The notes below the pieces were generated by a model that saw nothing but the letters and a program-made list of their open reading frames with translations, was not told the DNA's origin and made no database searches. DNA of 64,000 nt from positions 689,164-753,163 of the forward strand of contig NZ_KB913033.1 in the NCBI RefSeq assembly GCF_000384235.1, in the 5' to 3' direction. Source of the stretch: Hydrogenovibrio halophilus DSM 15072 (GTDB lineage Bacteria; Pseudomonadota; Gammaproteobacteria; Thiomicrospirales; Thiomicrospiraceae). The position numbers and the translations under genes were made by a program. This document shows, piece after piece, positions 1 through 9,013 of the stretch (position 1 is the stretch's first letter; every line of letters begins with the position of its first letter).

Positions 1-104
1 AAACCTTCGCTCTTTACATCCCTTCTCAGACCAAAACGGGCGCATTAAAACCGTTTGTTCAACTTGCTTCTCTGCGCCTTGCCCGGCCTGACTGGCTCAC
101 TCGC

Positions 105-182
105 TGAGCAGGTGGCGTATTCTAGCTGTTCTGACTTGGAACGCAAGGGGTTTTTTGGAAATTTTTTTGGTTTTTTTAAAGC
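105..182 (-). promoter_or_regulatory. rRNA-operon P1-type promoter
   Basis: On the minus strand an A/T-rich UP-like tract (about 147-180) is followed by -35 TTGCGT (141-146), a 16-bp spacer and -10 TAGAAT (119-124). The discriminator ACGCCACC closely resembles the GCGCCACC of E. coli rrn P1 promoters. It points out of the left edge, so a 16S rRNA gene probably begins beyond the window. A tyrS-rrn order is known in Pseudomonas and relatives. The rRNA gene itself is not visible, so this is inference from promoter form. Confidence 0.65.
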
Positions 183-199
183 ACCTGTTCTTGGTAAGC

Positions 200-225
200 A
201 AAACTGACCAGGTCTGGTCAGTTTT
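200..225 (-). terminator. tyrS: tyrS terminator, variant palindrome
   Basis: Two 11-bp perfect arms flank a 4-nt loop just after the tyrS stop, and the hairpin ends in TTTT on the minus strand. Its core ACCAGGTCTGGT (207-218) differs by one base from the palindrome repeated through the window. It separates tyrS from the rRNA-type promoter. Confidence 0.65.
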
Positions 226-253
226 GCATTGGCTGTCTTCCTGAATCCTGGCG

Positions 254-1447
254 TTACTTCAGAGTGACCCGGGCAAACTTGCGCTTGCCAACCTGATACA
301 CATCGCCGTCCGCCGTTTCGATCAGTGCGCGCGAATCGGTGAGTTTTTCACCATTGCATTTGACTGCGTTCTGCTTGACCATCCGATGCCCCTCGGAGGT
401 AGAAGCCACCAGGCCGGTTTCTCTCAACAAGTTTGCCAGCGGCATGGATGAGTCGATAGTAATTTCCGGCATCTCATCCGGGATGGCGTTTTTGCTGAAG
501 CGCGTCTCGAAATCCTGCAAGGCCTTTTGCGCGGCGTCATCCGAATGGAAACGTCCAATCAGCTCCAGCGCCAATTTGATTTTGATGTTACGGGGGTTTT
601 CGCCATCCGCCACCGTCTGTTTGTAATCGGCAATGGTTTCCAGTGACTGTAGAGACAGCAATTCAAAGTAGCGCCACATCAGTTCGTCCGACACCGACAT
701 GATCTTGCCGAACATCTCATTGGGCGGTTCCTGAATCCCAATATAGTTGTTTAGGGACTTGGACATTTTCTGCACCCCGTCCAGCCCTTCCAGAATCGGC
801 ATGGTCAAGGTGCACTGTGTAGGCTTGCCATAATGGTGCTGCAGGGTACGCCCCATCAACAGATTGAACTTCTGATCGGTCCCGCCCAGTTCGATGTCGG
901 ATTCCAGCGCCACTGAATCATATCCCTGAACCAGCGGATACAAGAACTCATGGATCGCAATCGGTGTTTTGGATTCATAGCGCTGCTCGAAGTCGTTGCG
1001 CTCCAGCATCCGCGCCACCGTCTGAGTGGAAGCCAACTGAATCATATCGGCCGCCGAAAGCTCATTCATCCAGCTGGAATTGAACACCACCCGGGTTTTT
1101 TCCGGGTCCAGAATTTTAAACACCTGAGTCTTGTAGGTATCGGCGTTGGCAACCACGTCCTCACGCGAAAGCGGTGGGCGCGTGGTGGTTTTACCGGAAG
1201 GGTCGCCGATCATGGCGGTAAAGTCGCCGATCAAAAACTGTATTTCGTGCCCCATATCCTGAAACTGGCGCAGTTTATTGATCAGCACCGTGTGCCCCAG
1301 GTGCAAGTCCGGTGCCGTTGGATCGAATCCGGCCTTGACCCGTAGAGGGCGACCGCTCTTGAGTTTTTCAATCAACTCGTCTTCGACAATGATTTCTTCG
1401 GCACCGCGTTTGATCACGGCCAGTTGCTCTTCGATACTTGGCTTCAT
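254..1447 (-). CDS. tyrS: tyrosine--tRNA ligase
   Basis: Charges tRNA-Tyr with tyrosine in the cytoplasm. The 397-aa protein has the class I signatures HLGH (near residue 50) and KMSKS (near 229), a Rossmann catalytic core with GYDSVAL and GGTDQ, and a C-terminal S4 RNA-binding domain (about 335-397). HLGH plus KMSKS marks the TyrZ-like subgroup seen in Pseudomonas rather than the E. coli TyrS type. The ATG is preceded by a weak AGAAG ribosome site. It lies 17 bp after pyrD in the same direction, so the two are probably cotranscribed. Confidence 0.97.
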   Translation of the reverse strand: MKPSIEEQLAVIKRGAEEIIVEDELIEKLKSGRPLRVKAGFDPTAPDLHLGHTVLINKLRQFQDMGHEIQFLIGDFTAMIGDPSGKTTTRPPLSREDVVANADTYKTQVFKILDPEKTRVVFNSSWMNELSAADMIQLASTQTVARMLERNDFEQRYESKTPIAIHEFLYPLVQGYDSVALESDIELGGTDQKFNLLMGRTLQHHYGKPTQCTLTMPILEGLDGVQKMSKSLNNYIGIQEPPNEMFGKIMSVSDELMWRYFELLSLQSLETIADYKQTVADGENPRNIKIKLALELIGRFHSDDAAQKALQDFETRFSKNAIPDEMPEITIDSSMPLANLLRETGLVASTSEGHRMVKQNAVKCNGEKLTDSRALIETADGDVYQVGKRKFARVTLK

Positions 1448-1464
1448 GCGAATGTCATCTTCTC

Positions 1465-2394
1465 TTATTCGTTTAATCTCAGACGGCCAGTCAGATCGCT
1501 TACCCGACTGTAACCGTAACGTTTCATGTAGCGGCGCAAACCGCGATTAATTTTTTTGACCAGCAAAGGGTCCTTCGCCAGCGCCGTGCCCACCGCCACC
1601 ATCGAGGCACCGGCCAGCAGAAATTCAATCGCATCTTCGGCCGAGGCAATCCCTCCCAGACCAATCACCGGGACATTATGTGCCTTGGCAACCTGATAGA
1701 CCTGATGCACCTTCAGCAAGGCCACCGGCTTGATCGCTGGGCCGGACAAACCGCCCTGATTGTTGCCCAGAGTGGGCGCCTGAGTATGAATGTCAACTTG
1801 CATCCCCATCAGCGTATTAATAGCCGAAAGCATGTCGGCACCGGCATCGATCACCCGCCGGGCGCCTTCGGCAATGTCGGTCTGGTTGGGCGACAGTTTC
1901 ACAATCAGAGGCTTGGTGGTTGCCTTGCGACAGGCTTCCACTACCTGCGCCGCCATGCTCGGGTCGTTGCCGAAGGCCGCACCGCCTTTTTTGACATTGG
2001 GACAGGAAATATTGATTTCAATCGCCGGCAAGTCGGTCTGATCAAACATCCGCACCACCTCAGCGTAATCCTCCACCGTGGAGCCGGACACATTGATGAT
2101 AAACTGCGATTCGCTCAAATCCAGCTTTGGCAGAGTGTTTTCTATGATCGCCTTCGCGCCCGGATTTTGCAGACCAATCGCATTAAGCAATCCACTGGGC
2201 GACTCCATCACCCGTTCAGGTCGATTGCCGGTCCGTGGCTCCAGCGTGGTGCCTTTCAAAAAAACCGCGCCAGCATCCCGATTCGAAAAACCGGACACAA
2301 ACGGGTATTCTATGCCATAACCGGCATTGCCCGAAGCCATGGCCACCGGGCTGGAAAAATTCAGTCCGCACAAGGTCGTCGACAAATCAATCAA
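1465..2394 (-). CDS. pyrD: dihydroorotate dehydrogenase, class 1B-like catalytic subunit
   Basis: Oxidises dihydroorotate to orotate in pyrimidine synthesis. The TIM-barrel flavoprotein shows the [15 protein letters not shown] substrate loop, the EINISCPN motif whose Cys (about residue 131) is the class 1 catalytic base, and a GLGGI phosphate-binding loop near the C-terminus. Class 1B enzymes normally pair with PyrK, which is not in the window. No ATG is available. I chose TTG at 2394 (309 aa) because GGTGGGA lies 6 nt upstream; GTG at 2406 or TTG at 2418 are alternatives. The gene is divergent from trmL with almost no intergenic space. Confidence 0.9.
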   Translation of the reverse strand: MIDLSTTLCGLNFSSPVAMASGNAGYGIEYPFVSGFSNRDAGAVFLKGTTLEPRTGNRPERVMESPSGLLNAIGLQNPGAKAIIENTLPKLDLSESQFIINVSGSTVEDYAEVVRMFDQTDLPAIEINISCPNVKKGGAAFGNDPSMAAQVVEACRKATTKPLIVKLSPNQTDIAEGARRVIDAGADMLSAINTLMGMQVDIHTQAPTLGNNQGGLSGPAIKPVALLKVHQVYQVAKAHNVPVIGLGGIASAEDAIEFLLAGASMVAVGTALAKDPLLVKKINRGLRRYMKRYGYSRVSDLTGRLRLNE

Positions 2395-2420
2395 TGGACA
2401 TCCCACCCGTTTATTCAATC

Positions 2421-2894
2421 ATGATTCATATTATTTTATACGAACCGGAAATACCTCAGAACACCGGCGCACTGATCCGGCTCAGCGCCAACATGGGGGC
2501 GCACCTTCACCTGATTCAACCCTACGCGTTCGATCTGAGCGAAAAAAAGGTGCGCCGCGCCGGACTGGACTATGCCGAACTGGCGCAACTTCAGGAACAT
2601 GCCTCACTGACAGATTGCCTGGCGACCGTGCAGCCTAATCGCGTGTTTGCACTGACCACCAAAGCCCGCCGGCTGTATACCGAACCGACCTTTCAGCCGG
2701 GGGACGCGTTTCTGTTCGGCCCCGAAACCCGCGGCTTGCCGTCGTCGGTTCTGGACGATTTCATCCCGGATCAACGCCTGACCATCCCGATGACGCCCGG
2801 CGGTCGCAGCTTGAACCTGGCCAATGCCGCTTCCATTGTGGCCTACGAAGCCTGGCGCCAACTGGACTTTGCCGGGGCCAAAACGCTCGATTGA
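2421..2894 (+). CDS. trmL: tRNA (cytidine(34)-2'-O)-methyltransferase
   Basis: A SPOUT-fold enzyme that methylates the 2'-OH of wobble nucleotide 34 in leucine tRNAs. The 157-aa protein begins with the typical EPEIPQNTG motif and carries the knot motifs FLFGPETRGLP and IPMTPGGRSLNLANAAS near its end. Start 2421 was chosen because the family begins immediately before this EPEIP segment; the longer upstream frame is the antisense of pyrD. It converges on gpsA with 27 bp between stops. In E. coli trmL also lies beside the secB-gpsA cluster. Confidence 0.93.
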   Translation: MIHIILYEPEIPQNTGALIRLSANMGAHLHLIQPYAFDLSEKKVRRAGLDYAELAQLQEHASLTDCLATVQPNRVFALTTKARRLYTEPTFQPGDAFLFGPETRGLPSSVLDDFIPDQRLTIPMTPGGRSLNLANAASIVAYEAWRQLDFAGAKTLD

Positions 2895-2921
2895 AGCGTG
2901 ATCATGGCGCTCATGCGAGCG

Positions 2922-3980
2922 TCAGAAAAACTCCAGTTCGGATTTCCCGGATCGGGCCATCAAGGCCTGAGCCGCGGCTTCAACCGACTTCTGCCCATGA
3001 ATCACCGCCCAGACTTCGGCCATGATCGGCAGTTCGATCTGGTGGCGTTCGGCAATGGTCTTGACGGCCTCGGCCGCCTTAATCCCTTCCACCACCTGCC
3101 CGATGGACTGCAAAATCGTTTTGGAGCGTTCGGCCACATCGCCGGAAGTCGCGGTCTGAGACTGGGCCAACGCCATGCCATAACGGCGATTGCGCGACTG
3201 ATTGTCGGTACAGGTCAACACCAGATCGCCCAAGCCGGACAGACCCATCATGGTTTCCTGATGCCCGCCCAGCGCATTGGCCAGACGCATCATTTCCACC
3301 ATGCCGCGACTGATCAGCGCCGCCCGGGCATTGGCTCCCAACCCCAGACCATCGGACAAACCGGTGGCAATGGCCATAATATTCTTGTAAGCCCCGCCGA
3401 CTTCCACCCCGGCCATGTCCTGCTGGGTGTACATCCGAAACTGTTCGCCGTGAAAGGCATCGGCCCAAAATTGGGCAATGTCCAAATCAGTGGACGCCGC
3501 CACCATGGCAGTCGGCAACCCCTTTGCCACCTCTCCGGCAAACGTCGGACCAGACACCACCGTTTGCGGTGTCGCAGCGCCCAACACATCCTGAGCGACC
3601 TGATGCAACAGCAGACAGGTCTCGGGCTCAAAACCCTTGGTGGCCCAGGCCACAGGCAAAGACGAGGGCAGGTGCATCGACAACCGCTGAAGCACCGAGC
3701 GAAATGCGTGACTGGGCACCACCACCAACACCGCGTGAACCCCGCTGACCGCACCAGACAAATCGGCGGTGGCATTCAGAGCACTCGGTAACGCAATGCC
3801 TGGCAGGTAACGTTTGTTTTCACGGTCCTGCTCAAGCGTCTCGGCGCGTTCCGGCTGGTGATCCCACAGCCGGATGCGATGCCCCTTGCGCGCCAGATGC
3901 ACCGCCAGAGCCGTGCCCCAGGCACCGGCTCCCAGCACAGCCATTGTCAGTGTTTGGTGCGATTCAGTCGAATCAGACAT
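2922..3980 (-). CDS. gpsA: glycerol-3-phosphate dehydrogenase [NAD(P)+]
   Basis: Reduces dihydroxyacetone phosphate to sn-glycerol-3-phosphate, the backbone of membrane phospholipids. The 352-aa protein opens with the dinucleotide-binding loop GAGAWGTALA (about 17-26), has the WATKGFE motif, the catalytic-Lys segment VGGAYKNIMAIATG, and the GLSGLGDLVLTCTD motif. It follows secB by 10 bp in the yibN-grxC-secB-gpsA order conserved in many gammaproteobacteria, so one transcript is likely. Confidence 0.97.
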   Translation of the reverse strand: MSDSTESHQTLTMAVLGAGAWGTALAVHLARKGHRIRLWDHQPERAETLEQDRENKRYLPGIALPSALNATADLSGAVSGVHAVLVVVPSHAFRSVLQRLSMHLPSSLPVAWATKGFEPETCLLLHQVAQDVLGAATPQTVVSGPTFAGEVAKGLPTAMVAASTDLDIAQFWADAFHGEQFRMYTQQDMAGVEVGGAYKNIMAIATGLSDGLGLGANARAALISRGMVEMMRLANALGGHQETMMGLSGLGDLVLTCTDNQSRNRRYGMALAQSQTATSGDVAERSKTILQSIGQVVEGIKAAEAVKTIAERHQIELPIMAEVWAVIHGQKSVEAAAQALMARSGKSELEFF

Positions 3981-3990
3981 ATTCTACGGC

Positions 3991-4437
3991 TTATTGCGCC
4001 TGTTCCGAATCGCCCTGCTGCTGCATGTGATTGGCGTACATGGCGTCAAAATTGACCGGCTCCAGCAACAATTGCGGGAACCCACCGCGAATCACCAGGT
4101 CGGACACCGCTTCACGGGCATAGGGAAACAGCGTATTGGGGCATTGCGCGCCCAGCAGATAATTCAATTCGCCTTCTTCAAACCCTTGAATGGTAAAAAT
4201 TCCGGCCTGCTCCACTTCGCACAAAAAGGCGGTGCGCTCTTCCATTTTGGTGGTTGCGGTCACCCGCACCACCACATGAAACACATCGTCTTCCAGCTTT
4301 TTGGACTCGACGTTCAAGTCCACATCCAACTGAGGCTGAAAATCGCGGGTAAACATTTCGGGCGCATTGGGCGACTCAAATGACACATTGCGCGTGTAAA
4401 TCTTTTGGATGGAAAACTGCTTTTCTTGTTCTGACAT
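3991..4437 (-). CDS. secB: protein-export chaperone SecB
   Basis: A cytoplasmic tetrameric chaperone that keeps preproteins unfolded and hands them to SecA. The 148-aa protein matches the family throughout, including IYTRNVSFESPNAP near the start, the acidic SecA-contact region DLNVESKKLEDD, the GIFTIQGF segment and the CPNTLFPYARE motif. Length is normal. The ATG lies after a weak AGGACAAT site. It is separated from grxC by 92 bp that holds a copy of the window palindrome. Confidence 0.97.
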   Translation of the reverse strand: MSEQEKQFSIQKIYTRNVSFESPNAPEMFTRDFQPQLDVDLNVESKKLEDDVFHVVVRVTATTKMEERTAFLCEVEQAGIFTIQGFEEGELNYLLGAQCPNTLFPYAREAVSDLVIRGGFPQLLLEPVNFDAMYANHMQQQGDSEQAQ

Positions 4438-4485
4438 GGTTATTGTCCTGCTGAATAAATTGGGTCAGGCTCAGCCTTCATTGTG

Positions 4486-4497
4486 ACCAGGCCTGGT
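4486..4497. repeat. perfect ACCAGGCCTGGT palindrome, secB-grxC spacer
   Basis: An exact copy followed by TAAAAAC, in the 92-bp gap between the grxC stop and the secB start. The gap lies within a presumed operon, so it could attenuate transcription or act purely as a DNA site. Confidence 0.85.
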
Positions 4498-4529
4498 TAA
4501 AAACATGGTTCTGATGATCGATCGGGCAC

Positions 4530-4796
4530 TCAATGGCCCAACAATTGATCCAACTCTCCGGAATTGTCCGCCGCCTGAAGCTCATCAAAGCCGCCGACGT
4601 GATGGTCCCCGATAAACACCTGGGGCACGGTATTGCGTCCGCTTTTTTCCTGCAGCACTTTCCACAGACTGCGGTCGGCGCCCACATCGATCACATCGTA
4701 TTCCAGTTCGCGCCCATCCAGCAGGCGCGTGGCCATGGTGCAAAACGGACAGGTCTGAGTCAGGTAAATCAAAATCGGTGGCGTGGAATCACTCAT
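4530..4796 (-). CDS. grxC: glutaredoxin 3
   Basis: A small thiol-disulfide oxidoreductase that uses glutathione to reduce protein disulfides. The 88-aa protein has the dithiol active site CPFC (residues 16-19), the cis-proline motif TVPQVFIG and the GGFDEL glutathione-binding segment. Its ATG overlaps the yibN stop by 4 bp (ATGA), which indicates translational coupling. Confidence 0.95.
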   Translation of the reverse strand: MSDSTPPILIYLTQTCPFCTMATRLLDGRELEYDVIDVGADRSLWKVLQEKSGRNTVPQVFIGDHHVGGFDELQAADNSGELDQLLGH

Positions 4797-5242
4797 GCCT
4801 TCTGCCTTTTCTGTTTTTTTTTGGAAACGGGCTTGTTGACCGGCAGGCCGGCACTTTTCCAGGCCGCGATCCCGCCTTTCAGGTTATACACATTGGAAAA
4901 ACCGTTCTTGACCAGTTTTTTGGCCACACTGGCCGAGCGCATTCCACTCTGACAATAGACCAGAATCGGCTGGTCTTTCTGGTTGGCCAGGTTTTTCATG
5001 GTTTGCTCGATTTCGGTCGGCGTCACCAGCGTGGCCTCGCCGATGAAACCGGTTTTGTACTCGCCGTCTGAACGCACGTCCAGCAACTTGGCATCCTGAT
5101 TATAAACACGCACGGCTTCGTCCGTGCCGATATTATTGATGCCGGAGATCGAGTCTCCCACATAACTCCAGATCAACATGGCCACAATCACCGCCATGGC
5201 CACAAACAGCAAAATCTGCTCTTCTACAAATTCAATAAACAT
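4793..5242 (-). CDS. membrane-anchored rhodanese-like protein (YibN family)
   Basis: The N-terminal membrane segment (about 10-28) is followed by a rhodanese domain (about 40-137) with active-site Cys97 in YCQSGMRS, and a Lys-rich tail. Rhodanese domains carry or transfer sulfane sulfur; the substrate here is unknown. The position directly before grxC and secB matches E. coli yibN. It is the first gene of the minus-strand operon and is divergent from gpmI across 240 bp. Confidence 0.9.
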   Translation of the reverse strand: MFIEFVEEQILLFVAMAVIVAMLIWSYVGDSISGINNIGTDEAVRVYNQDAKLLDVRSDGEYKTGFIGEATLVTPTEIEQTMKNLANQKDQPILVYCQSGMRSASVAKKLVKNGFSNVYNLKGGIAAWKSAGLPVNKPVSKKKQKRQKA

Positions 5243-5482
5243 TCACAAACCCTCGTCAACGCCGCCATTAAACTGTGCCCTGTCGACACCGGATCCTCCG
5301 ACCGGACCCTTGGCGGCTTTTCTGGCGCGGGTGATTTTAACAGCGAAAGCCGTTACAATAAATGAGATTTTTCAATCGGACGTTTTCAGCCGTCCCGGCC
5401 AACCGTTTCCGCCAGGCCTGCTGCCGACGCCCGACCAGCGATACCCGCTGCACCACGTTTCTCAAAAGGAAAACACAGCATT

Positions 5483-7042
5483 ATGAGTCAGTCGAAACCC
5501 TTTCCACGCCCGACCGGTCTGATTATTCTGGATGGCTGGGGACACCGTGAAGAGACCCAGCACAACGCCATCGCCCAGGCCCACACCCCCAATTGGGACC
5601 GGCTTTACCAGAATTACCCACACACACTGATCAAGACCTCCGGCGAAGCCGTGGGCCTGCCGGACGGCCAGATGGGCAACTCCGAAGTCGGGCATATGAA
5701 CCTGGGTGCCGGGCGCGTGGTGTATCAGGAACTGACCCGCATTCAAAAAGACATCGACGATGGGCGCTTCTTTCAGAACAACGCCCTGCTCAAGGCCGTT
5801 GACGCCGCCATAGATCGCGGCAAACGCGTCCACATTCTGGGCCTGCTCTCGGACGGCGGCGTGCATTCGCACATCAACCACATCAAAGCCAGCATCAAAC
5901 TGGCGCATGACCGTGGGGCCAAGGTACTGGTGCACGCTTTCACAGATGGGCGCGACACGTCTCCGCACAGTGCGATTGGCTACATCGAAGAGCTCGAAGC
6001 TTTCATGAAAGAACTCGGCGGCGGACGCATTGCTTCGATCACCGGGCGTTATTTTGCACTGGATCGCGACAACCGCTGGGACCGGGTCAAAAAAGCCTAT
6101 GACGTCATCACCTGCGGCGAAGCCGAGCAGAAAAGCACCAGTGCGGCCAAAGCAGTCGAAGCCGCTTACGAGCGAGGCGAAACCGACGAATTCATCCCGG
6201 CCACGGCCATCATGCGAAAAAACGGAAAAACGTTCAAGGTCAAGGAAGGCGATTCCCTGATCTTTATGAATTTCCGCTCAGACCGGGCGCGCCAGCTGAC
6301 TCAGGCGTTCATTGATGACGATTTCGGCGATTTTCATCGCTGCAAGACCCCGGTGCTATCCGCCTTTGTCACCTTGACCGAATACAAAAAGAGTTTTGAA
6401 AAATTCGGCGCACTGGTGGCCTACCGCCCCAACAAGCTGCGCAACACCTTCGGCGAATTCATTGCCAGCCAGAACTTGAAACAGTTGCGCATTGCCGAAA
6501 CCGAAAAATACGCGCATGTGACCTTCTTCTTCAATGGCGGGGTGGAAGCACCGAACAAGGACGAAGACCGCGTTCTGATCAATTCACCCAAGGTCGCCAC
6601 CTACGATCTGCAGCCGGAAATGAGTCTGCCGGAGTTGACCGAAAAGCTGATCGCGGCGATCGAATCCGACCAGTACGACACTTTTATCTGCAACATCGCC
6701 AACCCGGACATGGTCGGTCACAGCGGCGATTTTGATGCCTGCGTCAAAGCCGCCGAAGCCGTAGACGAAGGGATTGGAAAAATCTTGAAAGCCCTGGAAG
6801 CCGCCGGAGGCCAAGCGATTGTCACCGCCGATCACGGCAACATGGAAATGCTGTTCGACGAATCCACCGGCAAGGCGCTGACTTCTCATACCACTCTGCC
6901 GGTACCACTGGTGTACTTCAGCCAGGAAAGCGGGCAATTGCGTGAGGGCGGCGCCCTGTGCGATGTGATCCCCACCCTGCTGGACATGATGCACCTGCCT
7001 CAACCGGAAGAAATGACGGGCAAAAGCCTGCTCAAAAGCTAG
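5483..7042 (+). CDS. gpmI: 2,3-bisphosphoglycerate-independent phosphoglycerate mutase
   Basis: Interconverts 3- and 2-phosphoglycerate in glycolysis and gluconeogenesis using two Mn2+ ions. The 519-aa protein carries LDGWG near the start, the phosphoserine loop GQMGNSEVGH (Ser67), GRYFALDRDNRWDR, and the metal ligands in NIANPDMVGHSG and TADHGNMEM. AAGGAAAA lies before the ATG. gpmI next to yibN-secB is conserved in E. coli. A palindromic hairpin and a bidirectional terminator follow. Confidence 0.97.
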   Translation: MSQSKPFPRPTGLIILDGWGHREETQHNAIAQAHTPNWDRLYQNYPHTLIKTSGEAVGLPDGQMGNSEVGHMNLGAGRVVYQELTRIQKDIDDGRFFQNNALLKAVDAAIDRGKRVHILGLLSDGGVHSHINHIKASIKLAHDRGAKVLVHAFTDGRDTSPHSAIGYIEELEAFMKELGGGRIASITGRYFALDRDNRWDRVKKAYDVITCGEAEQKSTSAAKAVEAAYERGETDEFIPATAIMRKNGKTFKVKEGDSLIFMNFRSDRARQLTQAFIDDDFGDFHRCKTPVLSAFVTLTEYKKSFEKFGALVAYRPNKLRNTFGEFIASQNLKQLRIAETEKYAHVTFFFNGGVEAPNKDEDRVLINSPKVATYDLQPEMSLPELTEKLIAAIESDQYDTFICNIANPDMVGHSGDFDACVKAAEAVDEGIGKILKALEAAGGQAIVTADHGNMEMLFDESTGKALTSHTTLPVPLVYFSQESGQLREGGALCDVIPTLLDMMHLPQPEEMTGKSLLKS

Positions 7043-7055
7043 CGCCCGTCAAACA

Positions 7056-7083
7056 CCTTTTTTACCAGGCCTGGTGAAAAAGG
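7056..7083 (+). terminator. gpmI: gpmI terminator built on the palindrome
   Basis: A near-perfect 28-bp palindrome centred on an exact ACCAGGCCTGGT (7064-7075), extended by T5-6 on the left and A5 on the right. It starts 14 bp after the gpmI stop. No T-run follows the hairpin on the + strand, so terminator activity is likely but not certain. Confidence 0.55.
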
Positions 7084-7146
7084 GGTTGCGCCTTGGCATG
7101 GCACCGTACCGATGTGATCGCGCTTGGACGCAAAACATCCGGTCAC

Positions 7147-7187
7147 AAAAAAGCCCCATCTCATGAATCTGAGAATGGGGCTTTTTT
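7147..7187. terminator. bidirectional intrinsic terminator
   Basis: A6-GCCCCAT...ATGGGGC-T6 hairpin between convergent gpmI and fccB. It has a GC-rich stem, a short loop and a T-run on either strand, so it can stop transcription in both directions. Confidence 0.9.
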
Positions 7188-7209
7188 GTGGCTCGGACCT
7201 GGGTTGGGA

Positions 7210-8508
7210 TTATCCCCAGACCTCGTCGGTGATGCTGCGATACCAGCCACGGGTGTAGTTGGCCTCCAACTCCCGCTCACGTCGGGTGGCATCCATTTTG
7301 GATACGCCACCCGCGGCGTCCACTTCTTCAATAGACCCATTGACCGTGTTGTAGACCGCCGCAACGGAAATGCCATAATCCGGCGCAATCAGTGAATAAC
7401 AAGTGTTCACGTTTTTGGCCGCAATCGTTTCTTCCCCGGCCATCGTCAACACAATGTTGGCGGCCACAATCTTGCCGTGACTGGCCGCCGAGTGCCCCGA
7501 CTTGGGCATGGGCGAAGCAATGGCCGCATCGCCAATCACATACACATCCGCCACCTGCGTGGAAGCAAAGGTTTTCTGATCCACCGGACAGAAACCGCTG
7601 TCATCGGTCAGACCCATGTCGTGCGCAAGCTGCCCAGCTTTTTGCGGCGGAATGTAATTGATCACATCGCCCTCAAAATTGCCAAAGGTGGTTTCCACCA
7701 CTTTTCTGTCAGCATCAATGCCTACGGCTTCGCCGCCGTCCATTTTGGCAATCCATTGAATACGCGCGCCATAGTTTTCTTCCCAGCCTTGCATAAACAA
7801 GGCCTGCTTGGAGAATTTGTTTTTCTGATCCAGGATGATCAGCTCGGCATTGGGCTTATGCTTGCTCATGTAATGCGCCACCATCGAAGCCCGCTCGTAA
7901 GGGCCGGGCGGACAACGGAACGGATTGGGCGGGGCCACCATAATAAAGGTGCCGTCTTCGGGCATGGCCTGCAACTGGTCGCGCAGCAGCAATGTCTGCT
8001 CACCGGCTTTCCAGGCATGCGGCGTTTTTGTGGCAATGCCGGGATCGGCGCCTTCTATTTCGTTCCACTTGAAATCGATCCCGGGAGAAACCACCACCTT
8101 GTCGTAACCCAGAACCTCACCGCCAGCCAGCTTGATCGTTTTGCCGGTGGTGTCCACCGATTGCACCAGGTCGTGAACCACATCCACCCCGTTTTTACGG
8201 GCGGCATCGTAACTGTGGGTAATGGTGGTCATTTCCGCTTCGCCGCCGATCACCCAATTGGAGCCGGGGCAGGTGATGTAGGATTTTTTGGGTTCAATCA
8301 ACGTCACCGCCAGATCCGGGTTGTAGCGCTTCAGGTACTTGGCCGCACTGCTGCCACCAAAACCGCCCCCGATCACCACGATGTGACCCGCTTTTTTGGA
8401 ACCACTGTCGGAACACCCCGAAGCCAGCATCGCAGACGGCACGGCCGCCCCGGCCGCGATCAGCTTGAGCAGTTCACGACGCTTTAAACCACTGTTCAAT
8501 ACATTCAT
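7210..8508 (-). CDS. fccB: flavocytochrome c sulfide dehydrogenase, flavoprotein subunit
   Basis: Oxidises sulfide in the periplasm and passes electrons to the cytochrome subunit. The 432-aa protein has a Tat-like leader (KRRELLKL) that also contains a lipobox-like ASGC (Cys32), an FAD-binding GGGFGG loop (about 47-52), Cys80 in ITCPGSN (the position of the covalent FAD cysteine in this family) and the redox-pair candidates Cys199 (RCPPGPYER) and Cys307 (GFCPVD). [16 protein letters not shown] is the second FAD motif. AAGGAG precedes the ATG. It lies 9 bp downstream of the cytochrome gene, so the two are one operon. Confidence 0.93.
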   Translation of the reverse strand: MNVLNSGLKRRELLKLIAAGAAVPSAMLASGCSDSGSKKAGHIVVIGGGFGGSSAAKYLKRYNPDLAVTLIEPKKSYITCPGSNWVIGGEAEMTTITHSYDAARKNGVDVVHDLVQSVDTTGKTIKLAGGEVLGYDKVVVSPGIDFKWNEIEGADPGIATKTPHAWKAGEQTLLLRDQLQAMPEDGTFIMVAPPNPFRCPPGPYERASMVAHYMSKHKPNAELIILDQKNKFSKQALFMQGWEENYGARIQWIAKMDGGEAVGIDADRKVVETTFGNFEGDVINYIPPQKAGQLAHDMGLTDDSGFCPVDQKTFASTQVADVYVIGDAAIASPMPKSGHSAASHGKIVAANIVLTMAGEETIAAKNVNTCYSLIAPDYGISVAAVYNTVNGSIEEVDAAGGVSKMDATRRERELEANYTRGWYRSITDEVWG

Positions 8509-8517
8509 ACGATCTCC

Positions 8518-8829
8518 TTACTGCCCTTGTTTGCCAATGTACTGCGCCAGCAGCTCGATTTCTTCGTCGGTGTAACCGCGTGCATGACGTGGCATGACCG
8601 TGCCATCGCGCTCACCATCGCGGTAGGCTTTCATTTGCGAGACGATCATCGACGCCGGGTAATCGGCCAAAGGGGGAATGGTCGCACCTTCGACGGTTTT
8701 GCCGTCATAACCGTGACAGGAAAAACAGCTGTTTGCCAGCAACTCCCCTTTCGACACGGGCTTTTCGGCCATCACAGGCAGTGAGGCCATTAATACGCCA
8801 GTGGTGGCGATCCATGCTTTCCAGGACAT
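8518..8829 (-). CDS. fccA: monohaem cytochrome c, flavocytochrome c haem subunit
   Basis: A 103-aa exported class I cytochrome c. A signal peptide ends near MAEKP (about residue 21), the single haem site is CFSCH (35-39), and MPRHARGY supplies the axial Met. Its place immediately upstream of fccB makes it the electron-accepting subunit. Many FccA proteins are dihaem and about 20 kDa, whereas this one is the short monohaem form. AAGGAG lies 6 nt before the ATG. Confidence 0.9.
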   Translation of the reverse strand: MSWKAWIATTGVLMASLPVMAEKPVSKGELLANSCFSCHGYDGKTVEGATIPPLADYPASMIVSQMKAYRDGERDGTVMPRHARGYTDEEIELLAQYIGKQGQ

Positions 8830-8964
8830 GGCAGCTCCTTGTTTACTGAGTTGTTCATTAAATAATTCTTAATAACTATAAACAAACTGTATGGCAATGA
8901 CCAATCAAAGCCTTTTTACAATCATAAGCTAATTTTATCCTTGCATAAATGTGCATAAAATATG

Positions 8965-8992
8965 CAAAAAAAAATCCCGCCGCAGCGGGATT
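8965..8992 (-). terminator. terminator of the first BCCT gene
   Basis: An 8-bp stem (AATCCCGC/GCGGGATT, 4-nt loop) followed on the minus strand by a run of Ts. It lies just past the stop of the 9014-10999 gene. Confidence 0.9.
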
Positions 8993-9013
8993 CCAAAACG
9001 TTTCAACACGGTA

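Noticed and set aside
8-18. A boxA-like CGCTCTTTACA on the + strand
   Set aside because: It is on the opposite strand to the rRNA-type promoter and is followed by tyrS in reverse, so it cannot serve that operon.
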